A stretch of DNA of 64,000 nt from JBCDBD01 sp039184335 (GTDB taxonomy: Bacteria; Bacteroidota; Bacteroidia; Flavobacteriales; Flavobacteriaceae). The notes under the pieces are model-generated. The model had not been told where the DNA came from. It saw nothing but the letters and a program-made list of their open reading frames with translations, and did no database searches. The stretch is taken from contig JBCDBD010000018.1 of assembly GCA_039184335.1 (NCBI GenBank), positions 1 through 64,000 of the forward strand. Reading direction: 5' to 3'. A program made the position numbers and the translations under genes. Shown here piece after piece: positions 9,677 through 18,071 of this stretch. Each line of letters opens with the position of its first letter. Position 1 is the stretch's first letter.

Positions 9677-10405
9677 CTACTCCCCATCATTTTCTCTATA
9701 ATGGTATGTAACACGTATCGTTTCATCTTGATCATCACCTCCAAATTCATCAATAAAATTGCCATCTTTATCGAAGTGCCTTAAGAATTCATCTTCCTTT
9801 TCATCGTAGTCTTCCTTCTCCCATTCATATTTCTTTTCCGAAGGTATAACGGTATCCACCATATATACAAGAAAAAGGCCTGATAAAAAACCTGAAAGAT
9901 GGCCTTCCCATGAAATTCCTTCCTGTATTGGAAAGATATACCAAAGCATGCTGCCATACACAAAAACGACAAACAATGATAATGCAATCAATCTAATGTG
10001 TCTTGAAAAAACACCCTTAAAAAATATAAAACTGGCCAACATGTAAATCATTCCACTGGCACCAATATGGTATGATGGCCTTCCTATTATCCATGTCAAT
10101 ACACCAGAAAGCAACAAACCATACCCTACTACTTTCCAAGAGATAGACCGGTAAAAATAAAAAAGGGAGGCCAAGAGCACGGCGAAAGGAATGGTATTGT
10201 TGTACAAATGCTCAATGGAAGCGTGTATAAATGGGCTGAAAAAAATTCCAAGAAGTCCAGAAATCGTCCTTGGGTACACTCCAAAATGGTTTAGGTTAAT
10301 GCCTAGACGCAACTCTACCAAAAGAACGGTCCACAGTATCAATGTAGATGACAAGGGCACTAAAAGTACAAGGTTTGAAAACTTTAAATCGGTTGTTTGT
10401 GACAT
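9677..10405 (-). CDS. Rhomboid-family intramembrane serine protease
   Basis: A multi-pass inner membrane protease that cleaves transmembrane substrates. The catalytic dyad is visible: Ser117 in GASG (115-118) and His169 in WEGHLSG. The HLYNN segment (66-70) supplies the conserved His/Asn of the oxyanion site. Six hydrophobic segments fit the rhomboid core. A soluble acidic C-terminal tail of about 50 residues (DYDEKEDEFLRHFDKDG) is cytoplasmic and specific to this branch. ATG at 10405 is preferred over the frame start at 10432 because it opens with MSQTTDLKFS just before the first membrane segment. It is divergent from rarA. Confidence 0.9.
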   Translation of the reverse strand: MSQTTDLKFSNLVLLVPLSSTLILWTVLLVELRLGINLNHFGVYPRTISGLLGIFFSPFIHASIEHLYNNTIPFAVLLASLFYFYRSISWKVVGYGLLLSGVLTWIIGRPSYHIGASGMIYMLASFIFFKGVFSRHIRLIALSLFVVFVYGSMLWYIFPIQEGISWEGHLSGFLSGLFLVYMVDTVIPSEKKYEWEKEDYDEKEDEFLRHFDKDGNFIDEFGGDDQDETIRVTYHYRENDGE

Positions 10406-10496
10406 ATCTAATTGCTTGACTATAATACACAATTTTCAATCCATAAATAAGAATACTGATAAATTGTCATCCTGAATTTTGTCTTATTTTTATGAA

Positions 10497-11774
10497 ATGA
10501 ACGAGCCACTTGCTGAAAGAATAAGGCCAAAAACACTGGAAGAATACATAAGCCAAAACCATTTAATCGGCGAAAACGGATCGTTGACCCACCAAATAAA
10601 AAAAGGGGTGATTCCTTCCCTTATCCTATGGGGTCCACCAGGGACGGGAAAAACGACTTTGGCAAATATCATTGCCCACGAAAGCCAACGTCCGTTCTAT
10701 ACCTTAAGTGCCATTAGCAGTGGTGTCAAAGATGTGAGGGAAGTCATCAATAAAGCAAAACAAAGCGATGGACTTTTCACTTCAAAGAACCCTATATTGT
10801 TCATTGACGAGATACACCGATTCAGCAAATCGCAGCAAGATTCCCTTTTAGGAGCTGTGGAAAAAGGTTGGGTAACCCTGATAGGGGCTACAACAGAAAA
10901 CCCAAGTTTTGAAGTCATCCCAGCTCTATTATCAAGGTGCCAAGTGTATATTCTCAATGCCTTTGATAAACAGGATTTGGAAGCCTTATTGCAAAGGGCT
11001 CTAAAAGCAGATGATTTTTTAAGATCAAAAAAAATCAATTTAGAAGAAACGGAGGCCCTATTGCGCCTTTCTGGTGGGGATGGCAGAAAGTTACTCAACA
11101 TTTTTGAACTCATCGTCAATTCTGAAGACAGGGAGCCAATCGTAATCAACGATGAACTGGTACAACAAAAAGTTCAAAAAAATACCGTGCTATATGATAA
11201 GACCGGTGAACAACATTATGACATCATCTCTGCCTTTATCAAATCAGTCCGTGGTAGCGATCCCAATGCCGCTGTCTATTGGCTGGCACGTATGATAGAA
11301 GGCGGTGAAGATGTAAAGTTCATTGCGCGCAGAATGGTCATTTTAGCTTCAGAGGATATCGGGAATGCGAACCCGACAGCCTTGGTACTTGCCAATGCCA
11401 CCTTTCAGGCCGTCAATACCATCGGCTACCCAGAAGCAAGAATCATTCTAAGCCAATGTGCCACTTATTTGGCAAGCTCGCCAAAAAGCAATTCAAGCTA
11501 TACCGCTATTAAAATGGCCCAAAGGATTGTTCAGGAAACAGGTGACCTATCGGTTCCCCTTCCCATACGAAACGCTCCGACCAAATTAATGAAAGACCTA
11601 GGTTATAGCGAGGGGTATGCCTATGCCCATGACCATAAAGACAGCTTCGCTGCCATTGAGTTTTTACCTGATGAAATTTCAGGTACCTCATTCTACCGAC
11701 CTGGCATGAACCAAAGGGAAAATACTATGCGGGAGTTTTTAAAAAAACGCTGGAAAGACAAATATGACTTTTAA
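10497..11774 (+). CDS. rarA: Replication-associated recombination protein A (AAA+ ATPase)
   Basis: RarA/MgsA acts at stalled replication forks and is related to the clamp loader. Walker A GPPGTGKTT lies at residues 46-54, Walker B LFIDEIHRF at 101-109, sensor 1 GATTENPSFE shortly after, and an SRC arginine-finger segment follows. The C-terminal tetramerisation domain shows DPNAAVYWLARMIEGGED and the conserved PxxPxxNAPTKLMKDLGYSEGYAYAHD run. ATG at 10497 (MNEPLAERIRP, the usual family N-terminus) is chosen; the longer frame from 10479 would need TTG and adds an atypical MSYFYE. Length is 425 residues. Its stop codon overlaps the end of the convergent gene at 11771. Confidence 0.95.
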   Translation: MNEPLAERIRPKTLEEYISQNHLIGENGSLTHQIKKGVIPSLILWGPPGTGKTTLANIIAHESQRPFYTLSAISSGVKDVREVINKAKQSDGLFTSKNPILFIDEIHRFSKSQQDSLLGAVEKGWVTLIGATTENPSFEVIPALLSRCQVYILNAFDKQDLEALLQRALKADDFLRSKKINLEETEALLRLSGGDGRKLLNIFELIVNSEDREPIVINDELVQQKVQKNTVLYDKTGEQHYDIISAFIKSVRGSDPNAAVYWLARMIEGGEDVKFIARRMVILASEDIGNANPTALVLANATFQAVNTIGYPEARIILSQCATYLASSPKSNSSYTAIKMAQRIVQETGDLSVPLPIRNAPTKLMKDLGYSEGYAYAHDHKDSFAAIEFLPDEISGTSFYRPGMNQRENTMREFLKKRWKDKYDF

Positions 11775-12634
11775 AATTTCACTTGTAGTTCTTGAATGAT
11801 CCTACCTTTTTCAGAGGATGTATATTCTAAAAACCACTTGCCCTCTTTTTTAAAAACCAATCCGTTGATACCTTCTTGGTTGACCAAAAAGACATTTGAA
11901 ACTGAAGTTTCGTTCAACATATATTTGATATTGGCCGTAGCGTCAACCAATTGGTACCCGTTTTTTAAAGGCCGTGCATATAGCATGTCAACACTCTGAA
12001 TACTTTTGTTCGGGATATCTGACTGTAGGCCTTCAGCATTGTTCTTGGTCATTTGGGAGATTACGGGTTCACTGCTCTTGAACCGCTGTTCTTCAATGGT
12101 GGCCTGTTGTTCGACCGAACCGGCTTTGGGCTCCACCTCAACAGGTTTCACATCGTTTTTAAAACTGACGGTAATCGGTGCTTCAGAAGAAGTTTTTTGC
12201 TTTGGCGTGTACTTATAAGAAATTCTGTCAAAAGAGGTAAATGCCTGCCTGATAGCCTCGTTATAGGCCACCTTAAATTCCTTTTGCTTACTGCTACCTT
12301 CAATGGTGGAGAAAACTTTGTTCAATTCACAGTCTCGCAAGGTCAAGATGGTTTTTGTGCGGAACAGGGAAGAATTATCGATTAGGTCAACCCACAGTGC
12401 AGAACAGAAATCTTCTTTTAAATCTTCAGGATAATCGCCTTCATATGTCACATTATATCCTTTTTGCACAAACAAGTATTTGACCAGTGTGCTGGTTTGG
12501 TGTTGGTTTTCATTTTTAAAGGCCCCAAATTTTTTGGGCACCACAATATATTTATAATCATTCAGTTGGGCATTTGCCGTACCAACAACTGACAAGCCGA
12601 TAAAAAACAGTAAAAAACGCAATACATATCCCAT
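11771..12634 (-). CDS. Secreted protein of unknown function, last gene of an envelope operon
   Basis: A 287-residue exported protein with a signal peptide (MGYVLRFLLFFIGLSVVGTANAQ). I do not assign a function. The first 150 residues look like a folded domain (DYKYIVVPKKFGAFKNENQHQTS, VKYLFVQKGYNV) of a kind common in flavobacterial secreted proteins, followed by a low-complexity polar linker (about 160-210) and a small C-terminal beta domain (NIKYMLNETSVSNVFLV, GIVFKKEGKWFLEY-like). The frame opens with TTG at 12646, directly touching the upstream stop, but ATG at 12634 begins the signal cleanly. It is transcribed with the beta-barrel and lipoprotein genes upstream. Confidence 0.75.
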   Translation of the reverse strand: MGYVLRFLLFFIGLSVVGTANAQLNDYKYIVVPKKFGAFKNENQHQTSTLVKYLFVQKGYNVTYEGDYPEDLKEDFCSALWVDLIDNSSLFRTKTILTLRDCELNKVFSTIEGSSKQKEFKVAYNEAIRQAFTSFDRISYKYTPKQKTSSEAPITVSFKNDVKPVEVEPKAGSVEQQATIEEQRFKSSEPVISQMTKNNAEGLQSDIPNKSIQSVDMLYARPLKNGYQLVDATANIKYMLNETSVSNVFLVNQEGINGLVFKKEGKWFLEYTSSEKGRIIQELQVKF

Positions 12635-12646
12635 GCAGAAATCCAA

Positions 12647-14101
12647 TCAATTATTGTTCCAAGATAGGATATTAAATCCGAATTGAAAAGATGCATAATT
12701 ACTATCGGGCAGATTTTGATATCCTAAAAGATTATCGGCCAAGAGGTAAAAATTCAGGGGGCCTGCCTGTAGGTTAAGGCCCAACCCTAAATTGGCCAGT
12801 GTGTATTTGTTGGCGGTATAGGTAGCCTTGACAGCAACGGCATTTCCTAATCTTTTCTGATAAAATCCAGTAATGTCGACCTTTGGTCCCCTAGGGCCAT
12901 TAATCACAAAAAGGTGTCCGCCAAGGCTATTGATGTAATCAAAACGTTGACTGGGTCGTACCGTAAGATAATTACAATCACAATCTTTGTCTCTTGCCGT
13001 TCTCTCACCAAAATTATATCTTATGGAAGCATTCAATTTTATAGGACGAAGTGACACATATGAATTCTTGTTGGTTTCAAAGGGAATAAGTACCTCTATT
13101 TCATCGACCAGATCTTGCCATAGGTCATTATCTGGATCGATCAACGCATCTGGCAAAATGATGTCGACCCCTTCATTGGTTGCGGCACCCTTTAAAGTGT
13201 AATTTTTGACATCTTTTGTATGGTAGATAAACCCAATGTCCAAAAGACTTCCCGTAACAAATGTTCTGGGATTGAGTTGGTAAGTAAAACCAAAATCAGC
13301 CCCCATACCCAAATTTCCACCGAAAAAAGAACGTCGTAAAAGCAATTTTGACAGCTCTTCACTACTACTTAAAGTATCATCATCAAGAATATCCAATATT
13401 TCTTCAATACCAGAAGTACGCATTTGAACATCGGCCACCAAGGTATTGGCCAAAATATTGTTCTCCCCTTCGGTGGTCACAAAATAGCCTTTGTTTCGGG
13501 TTGACTTGAACTCAAAAACACTGGAATAGACCTTTGCGCGAATACCTACGGTTAGACGATTGTCTATCTTTCTGTTGATTCCAAAATGAAATATATTGAC
13601 GGCCTCCCCTTGACCGGTAATATGGCTCAGGTCAAACCTTCTGTTTAAATTGTTGGCATTGCCTTCAAATGCCAAAATTGCCAAGTCTTCAGGCCAGTAT
13701 ACCGTTACAAAACCTTCGCCATACATACCAAAGGAATAATAGTCATTCGGTCGGTTTCTGCTTCTGAAACCACCATTAAATATCTCAATTAGCCCGCTCC
13801 CCCCAAAATCATCTCCCTTTTTTAGACTGTTCACGGCACGATCCCGGACCTTGGCGGTAAAATCAATGCCATCATTGGCAAAAAGATCATTGACCGTTAT
13901 ACCACTTGTGGATGCCTGAAAGCTGATATTGGACAATATTGGTATGCCTGCATGCCATTGATAAGGGGTCTTGACCCCAGGATTTACCATCACAGATTGG
14001 GGAATCCCATAAAAATCATAAAGCAACTGTTTGTTCTGGGATTGAAGATAGTTTGTTGCTACAACCAAAAAGGCAAACAAAAAAAACGTTGTACTTTTCA
14101 T
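12647..14101 (-). CDS. DUF5723-like outer membrane beta-barrel protein
   Basis: A 484-residue outer membrane protein with a signal peptide (to about residue 21, LQSQ). The start of the mature chain, YDFYGIPQSVMVNPG, and the alternating hydrophobic pattern through the C-terminus (NFYLLADNLLGYQNL, SFQFGFNIL) are typical of the flavobacterial DUF5723 / PorV-like barrel group. An internal CDCNYL Cys pair is unusual. Its start ATG overlaps the stop of the lipoprotein gene upstream by four bases (ATGA), so the two are translationally coupled. Its role is unknown; such proteins often serve in surface assembly or secretion. The family name is given from memory of the motif and is moderately certain. 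Confidence 0.75.
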   Translation of the reverse strand: MKSTTFFLFAFLVVATNYLQSQNKQLLYDFYGIPQSVMVNPGVKTPYQWHAGIPILSNISFQASTSGITVNDLFANDGIDFTAKVRDRAVNSLKKGDDFGGSGLIEIFNGGFRSRNRPNDYYSFGMYGEGFVTVYWPEDLAILAFEGNANNLNRRFDLSHITGQGEAVNIFHFGINRKIDNRLTVGIRAKVYSSVFEFKSTRNKGYFVTTEGENNILANTLVADVQMRTSGIEEILDILDDDTLSSSEELSKLLLRRSFFGGNLGMGADFGFTYQLNPRTFVTGSLLDIGFIYHTKDVKNYTLKGAATNEGVDIILPDALIDPDNDLWQDLVDEIEVLIPFETNKNSYVSLRPIKLNASIRYNFGERTARDKDCDCNYLTVRPSQRFDYINSLGGHLFVINGPRGPKVDITGFYQKRLGNAVAVKATYTANKYTLANLGLGLNLQAGPLNFYLLADNLLGYQNLPDSNYASFQFGFNILSWNNN

Positions 14102-14649
14102 TGTAGCCTAAAGGCGAACGCCGCACTTGATCTTATGATTATTTTGGGTTCTGATTGGGTTGACACACTGGTGCTATCACCTAAATTGATTCCGCTTATC
14201 CGTATACTTGAGGTATTTCTTAGAATATCGAGACTTTTTCCATCGGTACCATAGGCCACTTCCCGCAAAAGTATGGCAGTAGGCTCGGGATCGATTTGGA
14301 ATGATTCGCTGTCAAGTGAATTACCGGTTTCATCTAAAAACTCGATCAAAATATCAAGTGGTTTACTGGTTGTATTTTCAATTTCATAGGTAATGACCCC
14401 ATCCATAATATTGTCGGCCACATAACCCTCTTCAAAAGCGTCAAAATTGAATTCCTGCGAATAAAAGACGGCATTTCCCGCTGAATTTATGAGCGTCTCA
14501 GGTGACTCAAAATAAAATAGACTTGACGCAAGTTCTGGAGTAACACTTAAGTCATCGAACTGATCAAAATCCTGCTCGTCGGCACAGGACTGCATAAGAC
14601 AAACTAAAAGGGTTGATAAAGAAAGATAACGACATACTTTTCCCATCAT
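14098..14649 (-). CDS. Lipoprotein of unknown function, first gene of envelope operon
   Basis: A 183-residue lipoprotein: the signal ends in LLVCLMQSC (Cys22) followed by ADEQDFDQFDD, an acidic stretch compatible with outer membrane sorting. The remaining chain is a single beta-sandwich-like domain with ITYEIENTTSKPLDILIEFLDETGN and ends in FAFRLQ. No enzymatic motif is seen. It overlaps the downstream beta-barrel gene by four bases, suggesting the lipoprotein and barrel are made together and may interact. ATG at 14649 or 14646 are equally good starts. Confidence 0.78.
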   Translation of the reverse strand: MMGKVCRYLSLSTLLVCLMQSCADEQDFDQFDDLSVTPELASSLFYFESPETLINSAGNAVFYSQEFNFDAFEEGYVADNIMDGVITYEIENTTSKPLDILIEFLDETGNSLDSESFQIDPEPTAILLREVAYGTDGKSLDILRNTSSIRISGINLGDSTSVSTQSEPKIIIRSSAAFAFRLQ

Positions 14650-14703
14650 GGCAATTCATTTTAATACCTAAACAATTGACCCCCGTTGTACCCTACTATA
14701 ACT

Positions 14704-15393
14704 CTATAAAACGGTTTTTATTTCGTTTAAACTTAGAATCATTTTGCAAAAACCATGTGCTGGATGACCTTCTGGATTGAAGTGAAGTGTATGAAAACCT
14801 GCGGATTGGGCTCCTAAAATATCTGCTTCTAGGTTATCACCTATCATTAAGGCGTTCCCTGGCTTCACATTTGCTAATTGCAAGGCCAATTGAAAAATGT
14901 GGGGATTCGGTTTTTTGACACCGGCCATTTCAGAATTTATAATGTGCACAAAATAAGTATCGATATTGGCGTTCTTGAGTTTCTTTTGTTGTATCTCTTG
15001 AAATCCATTCGTGATAATATGCAGTTTATAGTTTGGTTTAAGATATTCCAAAATGTCAATCGTACCCGGAAACACATGGTTGAACGAAGATAAGTGTTCA
15101 ATATATGCTTGTGAAAGCATGTTGATGGTACTATGTTCAACCCTTATGTCAATCGCATCAAAGGTTTTTCGTAAGCGTTGATAGCGTAATTCTGCTTGGC
15201 TTACTTTTTCTTCACGATATAACCTCCAATATTCTTGGTTTATTGGCGCATAGGCCTGTAAAAACCTTTCTAGGTCTATTTTAAGACCGAACCCGTTCAA
15301 AATTTTTTTAAAGGTCAGCGCAGAATTTCGCTCAAAATCCCAAAGGGTATGGTCCAAATCAAAAAACACATCGGTCACAATACCTTTAAGCAT
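14704..15393 (-). CDS. YjjG-family HAD pyrimidine 5'-nucleotidase
   Basis: A haloacid dehalogenase-superfamily phosphatase that in this subfamily removes phosphate from non-canonical nucleoside monophosphates. Motif I is DLDHTLWDFERNS (nucleophile and acid Asp), the YjjG signature; motif II is the IITNG Thr; motif III Lys is in GVKKPNPHIF; motif IV is MIGDNLEADILGA. The helical cap lies between about residues 20 and 95. Length of 229 is typical. Its start overlaps the end of the upstream gene (15386) by eight bases, so both are in one transcription unit. Confidence 0.9.
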   Translation of the reverse strand: MLKGIVTDVFFDLDHTLWDFERNSALTFKKILNGFGLKIDLERFLQAYAPINQEYWRLYREEKVSQAELRYQRLRKTFDAIDIRVEHSTINMLSQAYIEHLSSFNHVFPGTIDILEYLKPNYKLHIITNGFQEIQQKKLKNANIDTYFVHIINSEMAGVKKPNPHIFQLALQLANVKPGNALMIGDNLEADILGAQSAGFHTLHFNPEGHPAHGFCKMILSLNEIKTVL

Positions 15394-16681
15394 AATATCG
15401 CTTTAAAAGAGAAGTGTAAAGCCCCATCCAATTCATTTGATGCCTGCTGCCCAGAAGTTCATTGGAAAAAATTGTGGTCAGGCTTCCATCAACTTTTTGC
15501 ACTTCGCGAAATATGCTATCTATATGCGCAAACACTTCCTCGACTTTTTTGAGTTTTAAGAATGCATAGTCATGTATCGCAAAAGGATGCACTTTTAATG
15601 GTTGCTGTACCTCAAGATTGATATCATAAAAATAAAACGGGGTGCAGGTGCCTGCCCGAAAGCCAATGGTATGTGTATATCCCATTGTGAAATCATCTGT
15701 GAATTCAGCCTCTATAAGACTACGGTAGGTTTCTGGAATATTGATACGGTTGTACCGCAATCTTGAATATTTGATTGGTCTATGGATCAAATTAGCCAAT
15801 CTTTTTTTTTCCTCTTTCAATAGTGCCAGATCATTATTGGCATTATAGGAGGCGCTCAACGATACAATACTATAATCGGCAACAGATTTGATCAGGTATC
15901 GAAACCTATTGTTGTTTGTTGAAATATTCTTGTCATGTACGGAATACTTTGCAAATTGAAAAAAAAACATGGTTTTGATAGGGAAACGCTTATGGGCCTC
16001 GATCAAATCAAGAAAGTTGTCATATGGGTCTTTCTGCACTCCTGACCAAACTGACAATCGCTTGACTATACTGCGTATCCGAAATTTCCCAAAATCATTG
16101 AAAAGTCCACCAATGCTGCGGGCAAAGCCCCTATGGGCATAAGCATGCGAGGTGGTCACGTTAATGATCGATGTGAAATTATACTTCCGATTGCCCTGTT
16201 GTATATTAGGAAATCTCTTTTTTAACAATCCCATGAACTGGTAGGCCCAGATATCGACCACTGGCAGCTTTAGAAATCCATTCTGATACGCTAAGCTCTC
16301 TTTCACTGGAAATCGCCCCAAGTCATCCTTGACATGGGGAAAGTACTCTTCATACCTGCTCAGCAAATAAAAACTGGCCGAAAAAATATCATAGGGTAGA
16401 TTGCTGCGTTCGCCAGCGTAGAAAAAACAGGGAATCCCTTCCCAATCATCTATCGTTATATCAATATCATTGATGCCTTGTTCAAACAACAGATCGTTAC
16501 TCCGAACGAAAAACTCATTCTGTAAGGGCTTCTTCGTATATGTGATCTTAGGCCCTTTATGCTTTATAAAATCTTCTACCTTGGTCGTGAAGGAAATTTC
16601 CATGCCCAAAATACCGGTACAGACCTGACGCATGGTATATACAAAACGTTGCGATATCTTATGGGTATATATCAACAACAT
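15386..16681 (-). CDS. Polysaccharide deacetylase-like protein with flavobacterial N-terminal domain
   Basis: A 431-residue cytosolic protein of a family widely found in Flavobacteriia next to radC. The N-terminal half (MLLIYTHKISQRFVYTMRQV, FFVRSNDLLFEQGI, DIFSASFYLLSRYEEY) is the domain that precedes NodB-like deacetylase folds in this group (DUF7033-like). The C-terminal half (about 165-431) contains YSIVSLSASYNANN, HRPIKYSRLRYNRINIPETYRSLIEAEFTDDFTMGY and FRAGTCTPFYFYD, which follow the pattern of a divergent deacetylase barrel. The canonical metal-binding Asp-Asp and HxxxH motifs are not obvious, so catalytic activity is uncertain. It overlaps the HAD phosphatase gene. Confidence 0.7.
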   Translation of the reverse strand: MLLIYTHKISQRFVYTMRQVCTGILGMEISFTTKVEDFIKHKGPKITYTKKPLQNEFFVRSNDLLFEQGINDIDITIDDWEGIPCFFYAGERSNLPYDIFSASFYLLSRYEEYFPHVKDDLGRFPVKESLAYQNGFLKLPVVDIWAYQFMGLLKKRFPNIQQGNRKYNFTSIINVTTSHAYAHRGFARSIGGLFNDFGKFRIRSIVKRLSVWSGVQKDPYDNFLDLIEAHKRFPIKTMFFFQFAKYSVHDKNISTNNNRFRYLIKSVADYSIVSLSASYNANNDLALLKEEKKRLANLIHRPIKYSRLRYNRINIPETYRSLIEAEFTDDFTMGYTHTIGFRAGTCTPFYFYDINLEVQQPLKVHPFAIHDYAFLKLKKVEEVFAHIDSIFREVQKVDGSLTTIFSNELLGSRHQMNWMGLYTSLLKRYYA

Positions 16682-16693
16682 GATGCTATGTAC

Positions 16694-17392
16694 CTATAAA
16701 ATTTCTGCATCGGCAAAACTAAAATAGTTGCGTTGTGTTATAATAAGATGATCCAATACCTTAATGTCTAAAGCAGAAGCTGCAGTTTTTAACTTTTTGG
16801 TAATTTCCTTATCGGCTGTACTCGGCCTTGACGCACCTGACGGATGGTTATGGGCCAAAATCAACCCTACCGCACCCAGCTCCAAGGCTTGTTTCAATAC
16901 CAAGCGTACATCGACCAATGTACCCGTAATTCCACCCTTGCTCATTTGTGACTTATGTAGTACCTTGTTTGAGTTGTTAAGATATACAATCCAAAATTCT
17001 TCATGGGCCAATTCACCGATAAGTGGATACAGCAATTCAAATGCCGTCTTACTTCCTGTTATTTTCGTAATTTTTTTGGTCCCCTCCCCTATTCTTCGCC
17101 TACCTATTTCAAGGGCCGCCGCTATGGTTATGGCCTTTGCCTCTCCGATACCCTTAAATTGCATTAGTTGGTTTACCGATAGCTTACCCAATTCATTGAT
17201 ATTGTTGTTTACTGATGCCAAAATGCGCTTTGAAAGTTCAACCGCACTTTCAGTCTTGTTCCCCGACCCGATCAAGATTGCGATAAGTTCGGCATCTGAT
17301 AGTACCGACCGTCCTTTTTGAAATAGTTTTTCCCTTGGTTTGTCATCATCGGCCCATTGTTTTATTGGAAATGAAGTTACTTTTTGTTGCAT
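16694..17392 (-). CDS. radC: RadC/JAB-domain protein
   Basis: RadC-family protein, named for DNA repair though its exact activity is unsettled. The N-terminus begins IKQWADDDKPREKLFQKG and contains a helix-hairpin-helix segment (MQFKGIGEAKAITIAAALEIGRR). The C-terminal JAB/MPN domain shows the metal-binding HNHPSGASRPSTAD motif preceded by GAVGLILAHNH. Length of 232 is normal. The gene is 12 bases upstream of the deacetylase-like gene, and probably heads the unit that runs to 14704. Confidence 0.93.
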   Translation of the reverse strand: MQQKVTSFPIKQWADDDKPREKLFQKGRSVLSDAELIAILIGSGNKTESAVELSKRILASVNNNINELGKLSVNQLMQFKGIGEAKAITIAAALEIGRRRIGEGTKKITKITGSKTAFELLYPLIGELAHEEFWIVYLNNSNKVLHKSQMSKGGITGTLVDVRLVLKQALELGAVGLILAHNHPSGASRPSTADKEITKKLKTAASALDIKVLDHLIITQRNYFSFADAEIL

Positions 17393-17450
17393 AAGCTAAA
17401 TATAACGGATTAATATTTTATTGTACCTTCTATAGCTAAAAACCTATACC

Positions 17451-17894
17451 ATGAAATCACTGTTTGAAGTTGAAGCTTATCACCAAATCTTGAGCCGAAT
17501 CAATCAACTTGATGTGAATACCGAAAGGCTGTGGGGCAAAATGAGTGCGGGGCAAATGGCGTGGCATTGCCAATTTCCACTAAAGCTTGCCATAAAAAAT
17601 GAAGCTAAAGGAATAAAGGGCAGCCTATTCATACGCTGGCTCTACAAAAAATCAATGTACAGTGATAGGTTATGGCCCAAAAATTTACCAACGGCACCAG
17701 CCTTTAAGGCCACCGAAGAAAAAGATTTTGAAACAGAGATAGAACTGCTCAAAGACTTGGTCAGCGAATGCCATGCACTAAGAAACAGGAAACACTGGAA
17801 CCCACACCCACTTTTTGGAAACATGACACATGAACAGTGGGGAAAAACACAATACAAACATTTAGACCATCATCTACGACAATTTGGTGTATGA
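17451..17894 (+). CDS. DUF1569 (DinB-like) protein
   Basis: A small 147-residue helical protein of the DUF1569 group, related to the DinB/YfiT four-helix bundle. Diagnostic segments are RLWGKMSAGQMAWHCQFPLKLA near the N-terminus and HPLFGNMTHEQWGKTQYKHLDHHLRQFG at the C-terminus. The conserved His residues (HC near residue 43 and the HLDHH block) are placed as in metal-binding members. The function in Flavobacteria is unknown; some relatives are thiol-dependent transferases. It is transcribed alone, divergent from radC. Confidence 0.85.
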   Translation: MKSLFEVEAYHQILSRINQLDVNTERLWGKMSAGQMAWHCQFPLKLAIKNEAKGIKGSLFIRWLYKKSMYSDRLWPKNLPTAPAFKATEEKDFETEIELLKDLVSECHALRNRKHWNPHPLFGNMTHEQWGKTQYKHLDHHLRQFGV

Positions 17895-18071
17895 GCCATT
17901 GCCATTTAAATAATGTGCGAGGAGCAGCTTGTTTATGGCACAAACCAATCCTTTTTTGAAATCGATTCACAAAGGCCAAAGATTCGTGCGTTGAACCATA
18001 AAAAATCAGTATTCGCCTGTAACTTACCAGTACTTCTAAACGTCTAACCTTAAATCATTGATCATTGAATT

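Noticed and set aside
16764..17321. 185-codon plus-strand frame opposite radC
   Set aside because: Antisense shadow of radC, which has clear family motifs on the other strand.
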